Source: Winogradskyella ouciana (GTDB lineage: Bacteria; Bacteroidota; Bacteroidia; Flavobacteriales; Flavobacteriaceae). From it: a stretch of DNA of 64,000 nucleotides. Each line of letters begins with the position of its first letter. The stretch's first letter is position 1. The position numbers were made by a program, and so were the translations under genes. Location of the stretch: NCBI RefSeq assembly GCF_009709615.1, contig NZ_WJYA01000004.1:744001-808000 (forward strand). Reading direction: 5' to 3'. This document shows positions 1 to 7,017 of this stretch, piece after piece. The notes beneath the pieces were generated by a model that ran no database searches, was not told where the DNA came from, and saw only the letters and a list, made by a program, of their open reading frames with translations.

Positions 1-117
1 ACTTTCCAGAAGAATACTGTTAGGGAATTTATCCCTAATCTTCAGGTAGATGCTCACTGGAGTAATGGTATCTGCCAATATTTTTTTATAATGTGTGTAT
101 AGACTAAATGTTTTCAT
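1..117 (-). CDS. trpE: Anthranilate synthase component I, N-terminal 39 residues (partial)
   Basis: Only the first 39 codons are present; the gene runs off the left edge. Reading leftward from the ATG at 117 the protein starts MKTFSLYTHYKK and continues with ADTITPVSIYLKIRDKFPNS, the characteristic beginning of flavobacterial TrpE. TrpE uses chorismate and ammonia from TrpG to make anthranilate, the first step of tryptophan synthesis. The assignment is strengthened by what lies just upstream: a leader peptide with three Trp codons and a terminator hairpin. The rest of a trp operon would be expected to the left of the window. No Shine-Dalgarno sequence is seen, as is usual in Bacteroidetes. 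Confidence 0.88.
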   Translation of the reverse strand, partial: MKTFSLYTHYKKILADTITPVSIYLKIRDKFPNSILLES

Positions 118-120
118 CAA

Positions 121-162
121 TTTAAAATTAAAAAAGGCCTGTCGTGAATGACAAGCCTTTTT
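121..162 (-). terminator. trp attenuator terminator hairpin
   Basis: On the minus strand a 13-base arm (162 to 150) pairs with 143 to 131 around a 6-base loop, with one mismatch, and is followed by a U-rich run (135 to 121) ending a few bases before the trpE start. This is an intrinsic terminator lying between the Trp-rich leader peptide and trpE. The loop and the top of the stem (148 to 142, minus-strand UUCACGA) are complementary over 7 bases to 195 to 189 (UCGUGAA), which contains the leader stop codon, giving a candidate antiterminator. The pairing is read by eye, without folding energies. Confidence 0.8.
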
Positions 163-189
163 TTATATTATTACATACCAAGGGTTATT

Positions 190-246
190 TCACGAACATG
201 AGTTTGAGAAATTCCACCACCAAATATGATTTGTTTTTGTTTTCAT
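190..246 (-). CDS. trpL: trp operon leader peptide with Trp-Trp-Trp
   Basis: An 18-codon frame on the minus strand (ATG at 246, TGA at 192-190) encodes MKTKTNHIWWWNFSNSCS. Residues 9-11 are consecutive Trp codons, a density that is very unlikely by chance and is the hallmark of ribosome-mediated attenuation. The frame lies between a promoter (255-285) and a terminator (121-162) directly before trpE. If charged tRNA-Trp is scarce the ribosome would stall at the Trp codons and leave the stop-codon region free to pair with the terminator loop; if Trp is plentiful the ribosome would reach the stop, cover that region and let the terminator form. Sequence and position are seen; the mechanism is inferred from known trp attenuators. 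Confidence 0.82.
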   Translation of the reverse strand: MKTKTNHIWWWNFSNSCS

Positions 247-254
247 TTGAGTGC

Positions 255-285
255 CAAATATAATAAGGATTATTTCAATATCAAA
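255..285 (-). promoter_or_regulatory. Promoter of the trp leader/operon
   Basis: On the minus strand TTTG (285-282), 19 bases, then TATATTTG (262-255) match the Bacteroidetes -33 and -7 boxes with ideal spacing. Transcription should start about 4-7 bases further on, within a few bases of the leader ATG at 246, so the leader peptide would be read from an almost leaderless mRNA. Confidence 0.7.
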
Positions 286-348
286 CATTTAAATTAATGT
301 TTTGTTAATTTTTTAGTATTAAATAGATGGATTGATAACTTTATGGTT

Positions 349-894
349 ATGAAATACAGTGTTATAATAATCTTGTTGATTTTTATGTCTTGCAAGAACG
401 AGACCGCTAAACAAGAGGTAGCTGATGCTAACAATGAAAAGGAACAGTCAGTAACTCAAATCACTAATTCTGATTTTGACCTTAAAGTTTATGACTATGA
501 TGGTTTAGAGCCTTTAATTAATAAAAAAGACGAGAAGGTACATGTGGTCAATTTTTGGGCTACTTGGTGTGCGCCTTGTGTTAAGGAATTACCTTATTTT
601 GAAACAATAAATAAAGACTACAAGGATAAGGACGTAGAGGTTTTATTGGTGAGTCTGGATTTTCCAAGAAACTACGATACCAAGTTAAAACCTTTTATAA
701 AAAAGCACGACTTAAAATCTGAAATCGTAGCTTTTGATGATACAGATCAAAATAGATGGATACCTGCAATTAACGAAAATTGGACTGGTGCTTTACCAGC
801 CACAATTATATACAAAGGTGATAAACGACAGTTTTACGAAAAGTCGTTTACTAAAGAAGAACTAGAAAACGAACTAAAACAATTTTTAAAATAG
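349..894 (+). CDS. TlpA-like thioredoxin-fold lipoprotein
   Basis: A thiol:disulfide oxidoreductase of the TlpA/ResA type. With the ATG at 349 the N-terminus is a short lipoprotein signal with lipobox ending at Cys15 (IFMSC), so the protein is expected to be anchored in the cell envelope. The redox site is WCAPC with cysteines at residues 74 and 77 in the thioredoxin motif NFWATWCAPC; the cis-Pro loop (GALPATII) is also present. An ATG two codons earlier (343) is an alternative start. The next gene, another redoxin, begins 6 bases downstream, so the two are probably co-transcribed. It likely reduces disulfides of exported proteins or cytochromes, with reductant perhaps supplied by the DsbD encoded nearby. 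Confidence 0.85.
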   Translation: MKYSVIIILLIFMSCKNETAKQEVADANNEKEQSVTQITNSDFDLKVYDYDGLEPLINKKDEKVHVVNFWATWCAPCVKELPYFETINKDYKDKDVEVLLVSLDFPRNYDTKLKPFIKKHDLKSEIVAFDDTDQNRWIPAINENWTGALPATIIYKGDKRQFYEKSFTKEELENELKQFLK

Positions 895-900
895 ATTAAT

Positions 901-1509
901 ATGAAAACTTTAAGAATACTCGCAGTTATGGTGTTAGTGGTAACATTATCTGCTTTTACAACAACAGATGGTGATGGCTATAAAATTGGAGATATCGCTA
1001 CTGATTTCAGCCTAGAAAACATTGATGGAAAAATGGTGTCTTTGTCCGATTATAAGGATGCCAAAGGGTTTATTGTAATATTTACATGCAATACTTGTCC
1101 TTACGCTGTTGCTTATGAAGATAGGATAGAGGCCCTCAATAAAAAATATGCTTCGCAAGGTTACCCAGTAATTGCTATTATGCCAAATAATACAGATGTA
1201 AAACCTGGTGATAATATGGAAGCCATGAAAGCAAGAGCAAAAGCCAAAGGGTTTACCTTTCCATATTTAATGGATAAAGGACAAAAAATTTATCCTCAGT
1301 ATGGAGCTACTAAAACACCTCATGTATACATCTTAGAAAAAACTAAGAAAGGTAATGTGGTTAAATATATTGGAGCGATAGATGACAATTATAAAGATTC
1401 AAGTGCCGTAAACACCAAATATGTAGAAGATGCTGTTGATGCCTTGAAGAAGAATAAGGAAGTTCCGGTAAAAGAAACAAGAGCAATAGGCTGTTCTATT
1501 AAGGTGTAA
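901..1509 (+). CDS. Exported thioredoxin-family redoxin (AhpC/TSA-like)
   Basis: A 202-residue thioredoxin-fold protein with an N-terminal signal peptide (hydrophobic residues about 5-18, cleavage likely near residues 20-22). The active-site region reads FTCNTCPYA, a CxxC pair at residues 63 and 66, in the form found in the redoxin/peroxiredoxin-like thioredoxin family of Bacteroidetes. It follows the TlpA-like gene by 6 bases and precedes a strong terminator, so the two form a small operon. A role in envelope thiol or peroxide metabolism is inferred; the exact substrate cannot be told from the sequence. Confidence 0.85.
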   Translation: MKTLRILAVMVLVVTLSAFTTTDGDGYKIGDIATDFSLENIDGKMVSLSDYKDAKGFIVIFTCNTCPYAVAYEDRIEALNKKYASQGYPVIAIMPNNTDVKPGDNMEAMKARAKAKGFTFPYLMDKGQKIYPQYGATKTPHVYILEKTKKGNVVKYIGAIDDNYKDSSAVNTKYVEDAVDALKKNKEVPVKETRAIGCSIKV

Positions 1510-1552
1510 GTGAGAAGCTTATCCTTTACTTAAAGTAAAAATGTTAAAATTT

Positions 1553-1582
1553 AATCCGAAGTGTAACACTTCGGATTTTTTT
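1553..1582 (+). terminator. Intrinsic terminator after the redoxin operon
   Basis: A perfect 11-bp inverted repeat (AATCCGAAGTG / CACTTCGGATT) with a 3-base loop and a following T-run, 44 bases after the redoxin stop codon. Confidence 0.85.
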
Positions 1583-1605
1583 ACGTCTATTTCATAAGGA
1601 AATGT

Positions 1606-1613
1606 TAATTTTG
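1606..1613 (+). promoter_or_regulatory. Candidate -7 box for the first rhodanese gene
   Basis: TAATTTTG matches TAnnTTTG and lies 22 bases before the ATG at 1636, just after the preceding terminator. No clear TTG box is seen about 19-20 bases upstream, so the call is tentative. Confidence 0.4.
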
Positions 1614-1635
1614 TGATTCTAAAAAAGCTTTTTTT

Positions 1636-1950
1636 ATGGCGGATTTATCGCAAAAGGATTGGACAAAACAACTAGATAAAGACAATAATTCTGTTGTTTT
1701 GGATGTTAGAACACAAGATGAAGTTGAAGAAGGAGTTATTCCTAATGCAATTCATATCGATATTTATCAAGGTCAAGGTTTTATCGATGAGCTAGAGAAA
1801 TTAGATAAAACCAAAAGCTATTATGTGTATTGTAAATCTGGAGGGAGAAGTGGGCAAGCTTGCGCTATCATGAACCAGTTGGGTTTTAACAACGCCTATA
1901 ATTTAAAAGGCGGTTTTATGGAGTGGCAAGGAGACGTTGCTCAATTATAA
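1636..1950 (+). CDS. Single-domain rhodanese-like protein (cytoplasmic)
   Basis: A 104-residue single rhodanese domain without signal peptide. It has the N-terminal LDVRTQDEV element and the active-site loop YCKSGGRSGQ with the sulfur-accepting cysteine at residue 66, followed by the closing GGFMEW element. Rhodaneses carry persulfide sulfur between donors and thiol acceptors. A lipoprotein paralogue follows 20 bases downstream, so the pair may handle sulfur on both sides of the inner membrane; this is inference from localisation signals. Confidence 0.9.
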   Translation: MADLSQKDWTKQLDKDNNSVVLDVRTQDEVEEGVIPNAIHIDIYQGQGFIDELEKLDKTKSYYVYCKSGGRSGQACAIMNQLGFNNAYNLKGGFMEWQGDVAQL

Positions 1951-1970
1951 TTTTGATAAACAGCACTATT

Positions 1971-2381
1971 ATGAAAAAAATATATTTAATCTTCGGTCTT
2001 TTATTGACACTATGCTTCGCCTCAAGTTGTTTAGACACTAAAGATGCTGCAACAGATGTAAAGCTTGTAACTGCTGAAGAAATGCAATCCATACTGGAGA
2101 TGGAGGAAGTACAATTGGTAGACGTAAGAACACCACAAGAACACGAAAAAGAGCACATTGTAAATTCTCAAAATATAGATTTTACATCACCAACTTTTGA
2201 TGAGGATATATCTAAATTAGACAAAGCAAAACCGGTAATTTTATACTGTAAAGGAGGTAACCGAAGTGCTAAATGTGCTAAAAAATTAAAGGAAGCTGGC
2301 TTTGAGAAAGTTTATGATCTCGAAGGTGGTATTTCTAAGTGGAAACATTCCGATAAAATAAAGATTGAGGTAAAATCTTAA
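1971..2381 (+). CDS. Rhodanese-like lipoprotein
   Basis: A 136-residue protein starting at the ATG at 1971; a longer frame from 1923 overlaps the preceding gene and would hide the signal sequence, so it was not used. The N-terminus is a lipoprotein signal with lipobox ASSC and lipidated Cys20. The rhodanese domain follows (LVDVRTPQEHEKEH, then YCKGGNRSAKCA with active-site Cys93, then LEGGISKW). It is probably an envelope persulfide carrier. The gene is in the same direction as the cytoplasmic rhodanese and ends just before a terminator. Confidence 0.88.
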   Translation: MKKIYLIFGLLLTLCFASSCLDTKDAATDVKLVTAEEMQSILEMEEVQLVDVRTPQEHEKEHIVNSQNIDFTSPTFDEDISKLDKAKPVILYCKGGNRSAKCAKKLKEAGFEKVYDLEGGISKWKHSDKIKIEVKS

Positions 2382-2388
2382 ACTAATT

Positions 2389-2415
2389 AACCAAACTGTA
2401 TGTTTGGTTTTTTTA
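2389..2415 (+). terminator. Intrinsic terminator after the rhodanese pair
   Basis: Perfect 8-bp stem AACCAAAC / GTTTGGTT around a 5-base loop, followed by a T-run, 8 bases after the stop codon. Confidence 0.8.
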
Positions 2416-2470
2416 TGTTTTTCCCATTCCCGTAAATTCTTAAGGTTTTTATAAATTAGGCGCTTGTTAA

Positions 2471-2500
2471 TTGATAATAGAAACACAACGTTTACATTTG
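2471..2500 (+). promoter_or_regulatory. Promoter of dsbD
   Basis: TTG (2471-2473), 19 bases, then TACATTTG (2493-2500): both Bacteroidetes promoter boxes at standard spacing. It lies 18 bases upstream of the ATG at 2519 and rules out the longer reading frame that begins at 2471. Confidence 0.7.
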
Positions 2501-2518
2501 TGTTTTAATGCTTTATTT

Positions 2519-4516
2519 ATGACTATTAAAAGAGTACTCCTATTTTGCTTTTTGGCATTTTGCTTTTCATTCCATTCGTTTTCGCAGATTTTAGAACCCG
2601 TTAAGTGGGAATCTGAAATAGAAAAAATATCCGACACTGAATACAATCTCATTTTTAAAGCCAATATTGACAAAGGCTGGTATATCTATTCTCAAAATAA
2701 AGTCGATAAAGATGGCTTTGCGCCAATAACTTTTTTTGAATATAGAAATCAAGATGATAACTATAAACTAGAAGGAGTTACATCAGAACCTTCAGTGGCG
2801 CCAGTATTTGATGAAATATTTGAAGAGAACGTTGTAAAATTTAAGGATCAAGCTCAATTTAAGCAGAAAATTACTGTTTTAAATGCAGATTTTAATCAGA
2901 TTGAGATTTATGTAGAATATCAGACTTGTGACAACGAAAAATGTATTCCTGGAGACTATACCTTTAATTTGTCATTAGACGGTTCAGCAATAGAAAAAGA
3001 GGAGGTCACGGTAGATGAAAGAAGTAAACAACTTTCAGAGGCATTAGACCTCAATGTAACAGGTTGGGATAAATACGAAAAGCAAACTACAGATGGTAAG
3101 GGCTTCTTTGGGATATTCCTCCTTGGGTTTTTAGGAGGTTTGATAGCCTTGTTAACCCCTTGTGTGTTTCCAATGATTCCGCTTACGGTATCTTTCTTCA
3201 CTAAAAGTTCTGGCGATTCTAAAAAAGGATTGTTTAACTCAATACTTTATGGACTTTTTATCTTTTTGATTTATGTACTGTTAAGTATTCCATTCCATGT
3301 TATGGATTCTTTGGATTCAGGAATTCTTAATACTATTTCTACAAACGTTACCCTAAACATTATATTCTTCGTCATTTTCATAGTATTCTCATTTTCATTT
3401 TTCGGATATTTTGAACTCACTCTACCTCAATCATGGAGTGCAGCCATGGACAGTAAAGCCAATAAAATTGGTGGTATAGTCGGCATCTTTTTTATGGCTC
3501 TAACCTTAGCAATTGTGTCCTTTTCATGTACTGGGCCAATTCTAGGAGGTTTGTTGGGTAGTACAATGGCTTCAGATGCTAGTGCCATGCAATTAAGTAT
3601 GGGAATGGGCGGATTTGGCTTGGCCTTAGCTTTGCCATTTACGCTATTTGCTATGTTTCCTAAATGGCTCAACTCATTGCCGAAGTCTGGTGGTTGGCTA
3701 AATACAGTAAAGGTTGTTTTAGGGTTTTTAGAATTAGCATTAGCACTTAAATTCTTGTCCAACGCAGATTTAGTAGAACATTGGGGACTTTTAAAGCGAG
3801 AAGTATTTATAGGACTTTGGGTTATTATTGGTATAGGGTTGGCCTTATATCTATTTGGGAAAATTAAATTCCCTCATGATGGGCTTTTACAAAAATTGAG
3901 CAAAGTTAGAATTACTACGGGTATTTTGGTTGTGGCTTTTGTCATTTATCTATTACCTGGCTTAACCAATACTAAATACGCTAATTTAAAATTGTTAAGT
4001 GGTTTTCCGCCTCCAATGTTTTATAGTTTATATGAAAAAGCATCAGAATGTCCGCTAGATCTTAATTGTTATAAGGACTTAGAAGAGGGAGTTGCTGCGG
4101 CAAAAGCAGAAAACAAGCCTATTTTATTGGATTTTACGGGTTGGGCATGTGTTAACTGTAGAAAGATGGAAGAACAGGTGTGGAGTACACCAGAGGTGTA
4201 TGATGTATTGCTTAAGGATTATGTTATTATTTCACTTTATGTAGACGACAGAAAGGAATTACCAGAGGAAGAACAATTTCAATATTTAAGATCTAATGGT
4301 ACGGTAAAGGATATTGAGGATATTGGAGATAAGTGGACAGCTTTACAGACCATAAATTTTCAGAATAATTCCCAGCCGTATTATGCACTACTAGATCATA
4401 ATATGGGACTTTTAAATCATCCTACAGGAAATACACCAAATGAAGATGTATACGCTGAGTGGTTGAAAACTGGTTTAGAGAATTTTAAAAAGCAAACAGC
4501 ATTAGGTAAAAAGTAG
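2519..4516 (+). CDS. dsbD: Thiol:disulfide interchange protein DsbD
   Basis: 665 residues with the three-part DsbD layout. A signal peptide covers about residues 1-23. The periplasmic N-terminal domain has a CDNEKC pair (Cys137/Cys142). The central CcdA-like membrane domain (about 195-490) carries TPCVFP (Cys215) and SCTGP (Cys337). The C-terminal thioredoxin-like domain has WACVNC with Cys544 and Cys547. DsbD carries electrons from cytoplasmic thioredoxin through the membrane to periplasmic partners. The TlpA-like and redoxin genes upstream are plausible acceptors. The gene has its own promoter and ends 15 bases inside the 3' end of the convergent small membrane-protein gene. Confidence 0.93.
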   Translation: MTIKRVLLFCFLAFCFSFHSFSQILEPVKWESEIEKISDTEYNLIFKANIDKGWYIYSQNKVDKDGFAPITFFEYRNQDDNYKLEGVTSEPSVAPVFDEIFEENVVKFKDQAQFKQKITVLNADFNQIEIYVEYQTCDNEKCIPGDYTFNLSLDGSAIEKEEVTVDERSKQLSEALDLNVTGWDKYEKQTTDGKGFFGIFLLGFLGGLIALLTPCVFPMIPLTVSFFTKSSGDSKKGLFNSILYGLFIFLIYVLLSIPFHVMDSLDSGILNTISTNVTLNIIFFVIFIVFSFSFFGYFELTLPQSWSAAMDSKANKIGGIVGIFFMALTLAIVSFSCTGPILGGLLGSTMASDASAMQLSMGMGGFGLALALPFTLFAMFPKWLNSLPKSGGWLNTVKVVLGFLELALALKFLSNADLVEHWGLLKREVFIGLWVIIGIGLALYLFGKIKFPHDGLLQKLSKVRITTGILVVAFVIYLLPGLTNTKYANLKLLSGFPPPMFYSLYEKASECPLDLNCYKDLEEGVAAAKAENKPILLDFTGWACVNCRKMEEQVWSTPEVYDVLLKDYVIISLYVDDRKELPEEEQFQYLRSNGTVKDIEDIGDKWTALQTINFQNNSQPYYALLDHNMGLLNHPTGNTPNEDVYAEWLKTGLENFKKQTALGKK

Positions 4517-4744
4517 CATATACAATTTATCTCCAAGATAATAACCTAAACCGAGCACCAAAGGATAGCCAATCAACAGCCAGAAATAATCTATAATTGA
4601 AATTTCTTTAAGTGCTGATATACCTTGGTCAGTAAGTAAGTTGATAAAGTCATACCAAGATTTTAGTCCTAATTTAACTACGATACCATTAGCAATTATA
4701 GCAATAATTAAAATGGCTAATCCGATGATGTAGATTCTAATCAT
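4502..4744 (-). CDS. Small two-helix membrane protein, unknown function
   Basis: 80 residues with a hydrophobic segment at about 3-25 and a second at about 52-72, joined by a short polar loop containing LKSWYDFINLL. The start ATG at 4744 overlaps the end of the MsrA-like gene by 8 bases, which suggests translational coupling in the minus-strand msr group. The 3' end overlaps dsbD convergently. I do not recognise a named family; similar short proteins are common in flavobacteria. Position suggests, but does not prove, a link to the msr genes. Confidence 0.65.
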   Translation of the reverse strand: MIRIYIIGLAILIIAIIANGIVVKLGLKSWYDFINLLTDQGISALKEISIIDYFWLLIGYPLVLGLGYYLGDKLYMLLFT

Positions 4745-5240
4745 AGTTAATTGTTTTTGCTTTCAATTTATTACCATGCAATTTACGAAGCTTTTTAAGC
4801 TTTGGTGTAATAAAAGTTTTACAAAAGGGCTTTTCAGGATTTTTTAGATAATAATCCTGAATAGCTTCTCGAGATGCTTTAAACTTCGAAAACATATAGA
4901 CTTCGGTAATCAACTTTCCGTCGTATTCGTTTTGAAAATCTACTATCAATTTTTCACATTCAATTTTTTGACCTTCGGAAAATACATAAATGGCAGAACG
5001 GTATTTTTTTCGCATGGAATGGTTAGAGGTGCTTTTATGTGTTTCTAAATGCACTTCAATTAAAGTTCTCAATGAAATCATTTCTGTATTAAAATGAACA
5101 ATAACAGCTTCTGAAAACGCATGTTGTTCTCCAATTGAAGCAACATAACCTTGTTCCACCATGCCAACTCCAATCAATGATTGAAATACAGCTTCTGTGC
5201 ACCAGTGGCAACCACCTCCCAAAGCAATTTTAGTTTTCAT
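4737..5240 (-). CDS. Second MsrA-type peptide methionine sulfoxide reductase
   Basis: A 167-residue MsrA-family protein, clearly a diverged paralogue of the MsrA encoded at 5506-6051. The active-site motif is GGGCHWCTE (nucleophile Cys11), where classical MsrA has GCFWC. The first motif, the YRSAIYVFSEGQ segment and the C-terminal LAKLRK-like end (KLKKLRKLHGNKL) are kept, but the usual TDRGTQ before YRS is replaced by SMRKK. No signal peptide is visible. The gene overlaps its neighbours on both sides (11 bases upstream, 8 bases downstream), so it is part of a coupled minus-strand group. MsrA reduces methionine-S-sulfoxide; the altered motif could mean altered substrate preference, which is inference. 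Confidence 0.82.
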   Translation of the reverse strand: MKTKIALGGGCHWCTEAVFQSLIGVGMVEQGYVASIGEQHAFSEAVIVHFNTEMISLRTLIEVHLETHKSTSNHSMRKKYRSAIYVFSEGQKIECEKLIVDFQNEYDGKLITEVYMFSKFKASREAIQDYYLKNPEKPFCKTFITPKLKKLRKLHGNKLKAKTINYD

Positions 5241-5487
5241 GCGACAACATATAATTATTTAAAAAGTGAATGACTTTCTGCTCTGACATTTCGCAAGGCT
5301 TGAGTAGCTCATTGTTATTGGTTATATAATAGTTTAAGCTTATGAAATCACTACCACCAAGTTCTTCGGCATAAATTTTTATACTTTTTCCGTTATTAAA
5401 ATCATTACGAGTTACTCCGTATGTTTTGTCTTTGTAATTGACTTCAGAGTATCCTATAGGGATATTTTTAATTTTTTCTAAAAGCAT
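5230..5487 (-). CDS. Small conserved-looking protein between two msrA genes
   Basis: 85 residues, soluble and without signal or membrane segments. Features include a lysine-rich start (LLEKIKNIPIGYSEV), YGVTRNDFNNGKS, and a C-terminal EMSEQKVIHFLNNY helix. Its coding region overlaps the start of the second msrA by 11 bases and sits 18 bases after the end of the first, so it is very probably co-expressed with both. I know no biochemical role for it; the location suggests an accessory in methionine sulfoxide repair. Confidence 0.72.
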   Translation of the reverse strand: MLLEKIKNIPIGYSEVNYKDKTYGVTRNDFNNGKSIKIYAEELGGSDFISLNYYITNNNELLKPCEMSEQKVIHFLNNYMLSHEN

Positions 5488-5505
5488 AAAAACCCATTCT
5501 CTTAC

Positions 5506-6051
5506 CTAAGTATTTTTCAATTTATCCGAATGTAGTTTGCGCAGTTTGGCCAACTTTGGGTCTATCACATAACTGCAATAGCCATAATTAGGATTGTTTT
5601 TGTAAAAATCCTGATGCTCTTTTTCAGCTTCGTAAAAAATTTCTGCTTTAGAAAGTTCGGTTACAATTGGCTTATCGTAATAAGGTGTTAGTGCGTCAAA
5701 AACAGCTTCAGCAATTTCCTTTTGGTTTTCATTATGATAATAAATAACAGAACGATATTGCGTGCCTCTGTCCGCTCCTTGTTTATTTAATGAGGTAGGA
5801 TCGTGGGTGGTCATAAAAATAACAAGAATATCTTCGTAAGAAATCACATTGGCATCAAAGGTGATTTTCACTACTTCGGCAAAACCTGATAAACCAGAAC
5901 AAACTTCTCTATAGGTTGGTCTACCGGGAGCATCTCCACCAGTATAGCCAGAAACTACTTTCTCTACGCCTGCAACCTCTTCAAAAACTGCTTCGGTACA
6001 CCAAAAACAACCTCCACCAACAGTTGCTGTCTGAAGATTTTTATTGATCAT
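5506..6051 (-). CDS. msrA: Peptide methionine-S-sulfoxide reductase MsrA
   Basis: 181 residues from the ATG at 6051; a TTG one codon earlier is not needed. The active site is GGGCFWCTE with nucleophilic Cys15, and the family motifs GYTGG, TYREVCSG, THDPTSLNKQGADRGTQYRS and the C-terminal YGYCSYVIDPKLAKLRK are all present; the late Cys is a likely resolving residue. It reduces methionine-S-sulfoxide in proteins using thioredoxin. No signal peptide is seen, so it should act in the cytoplasm. Its start overlaps the end of msrB by 11 bases, so the two stereospecific reductases are translated together. Confidence 0.95.
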   Translation of the reverse strand: MINKNLQTATVGGGCFWCTEAVFEEVAGVEKVVSGYTGGDAPGRPTYREVCSGLSGFAEVVKITFDANVISYEDILVIFMTTHDPTSLNKQGADRGTQYRSVIYYHNENQKEIAEAVFDALTPYYDKPIVTELSKAEIFYEAEKEHQDFYKNNPNYGYCSYVIDPKLAKLRKLHSDKLKNT

Positions 6052-6502
6052 CAACGCTTTCTTTTTGTAGGGTTAATGATTCGGAATTAACGCAATAACG
6101 CAAACCGCTTGGTTCTGGACCGTCTGGGAAAACATGACCCAAGTGAGCATCGCAAGTATTGCACATCACCTCTACACGCACCATACCGAAGGAAGAATCC
6201 TTTTCATATTTAATGGCATTCTCTTTAATAGGCTGTGTAAAGCTCGGCCAACCTGTGCCAGAGGTAAATTTTATGGTAGAATCAAATAATGGTGTATCGC
6301 AGCATATACAATTGTATTGACCTTCGTCGTAGGCTGTACAGAGTGCTCCACTGTGTGGTCGCTCAGTCCCTTTTTCTCTTGTAATTCGGTATTGTTCTGG
6401 AGTTAATTGAGCTCTCCATTCAGCTTCTGATTTTTCAACGCGTCTATCTGGCGTTGGATTTCCGTTAACGGAAAAGTTGATAACATCTTTCCAAGTTAGC
6501 AT
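6041..6502 (-). CDS. msrB: Peptide methionine-R-sulfoxide reductase MsrB
   Basis: 153 residues, a complete MsrB. Two CxxC pairs for structural zinc are visible (CICC and CNTCDAHLGH), together with the FTSGTGWPSF substrate loop and the catalytic RYCVNS near the C-terminus. It reduces methionine-R-sulfoxide in proteins, complementing MsrA. It is the first gene of the minus-strand group msrB-msrA-small protein-second msrA-small membrane protein, all overlapping or within 18 bases. There is no signal peptide. Confidence 0.95.
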   Translation of the reverse strand: MLTWKDVINFSVNGNPTPDRRVEKSEAEWRAQLTPEQYRITREKGTERPHSGALCTAYDEGQYNCICCDTPLFDSTIKFTSGTGWPSFTQPIKENAIKYEKDSSFGMVRVEVMCNTCDAHLGHVFPDGPEPSGLRYCVNSESLTLQKESVDDQ

Positions 6503-6576
6503 ATTATGATTTTTGTTATAATCGAATGTGATTTCAATTTAAGATTAGTCGACAAAAAGTGAGATTACTTTCAATA

Positions 6577-6816
6577 TTAATTATTGCGCAATGCGTTTAT
6601 CAATTGTTTTTTACTCATTTTGGATCTTCCGTCAATACCTACATTTTTCGCTTGTTCGTAAAGTTCGGCTTTTGTCCATTCCTCATACGGACTCGCTTTC
6701 CCTCCTTTTTTACCTGCATTTGGAGTGTTGGTAATACGCGCCGATTTTTCTTTGCTGTAACCTTTACCTCTTAAGGCTTCGTATTGATCTTCGTTTTTTA
6801 CTCTAGGTCGTTCCAT
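6577..6816 (-). CDS. Small basic protein with Rho-N/SAP-like C-terminus (DUF7218-like)
   Basis: 79 residues, lysine-rich. The first half (YEALRGKGYSKEKSARIAN-like, then NAGKKGGKAS) is of a type seen in small plasmid-like or stress proteins of many bacteria; the second half (WTKAELYEQAKNVGIDGRSKMSKKQLINAL) has the helix-turn-helix pattern of Rho termination factor N-terminal/SAP domains that bind nucleic acid. It lies 74 bases upstream of msrB on the same strand and may be transcribed with it. Function is unknown; nucleic-acid binding is inferred from the motif. Confidence 0.75.
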   Translation of the reverse strand: MERPRVKNEDQYEALRGKGYSKEKSARITNTPNAGKKGGKASPYEEWTKAELYEQAKNVGIDGRSKMSKKQLINALRNN

Positions 6817-7017
6817 AAGATATACTTTTCTTTCTCTATAAAATTCTAAAAATAATTAGTACTCGTTTTGTTCATTACGTTTAAAATTTTGCTGAAACAC
6901 TATTAAACATCATTTATTGTGTATCAAAATTATGTATTGCTTTAATATTAAATTGATAAAAGCACCTATAATAGCGATTAATTTATGATTTTTGATAAAA
7001 CAAGTTTTTAATTACCT

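Noticed and set aside
1..102. A plus-strand open frame running from the window edge to a TAG at 100-102
   Set aside because: The minus strand of the same bases encodes the clear N-terminus of TrpE with its leader and promoter; the plus frame has no recognisable sequence.
178..246. Minus-strand frame reading KQKQIIFGGGISQTHVREI next to the leader peptide
   Set aside because: It has no start codon and lies one frame away from the ATG-started leader with three Trp codons; it ends at 178 without further support.
2471..2518. Upstream extension of DsbD from 2471
   Set aside because: It would begin inside the promoter boxes and precede the signal peptide; the ATG at 2519 gives a proper exported protein.
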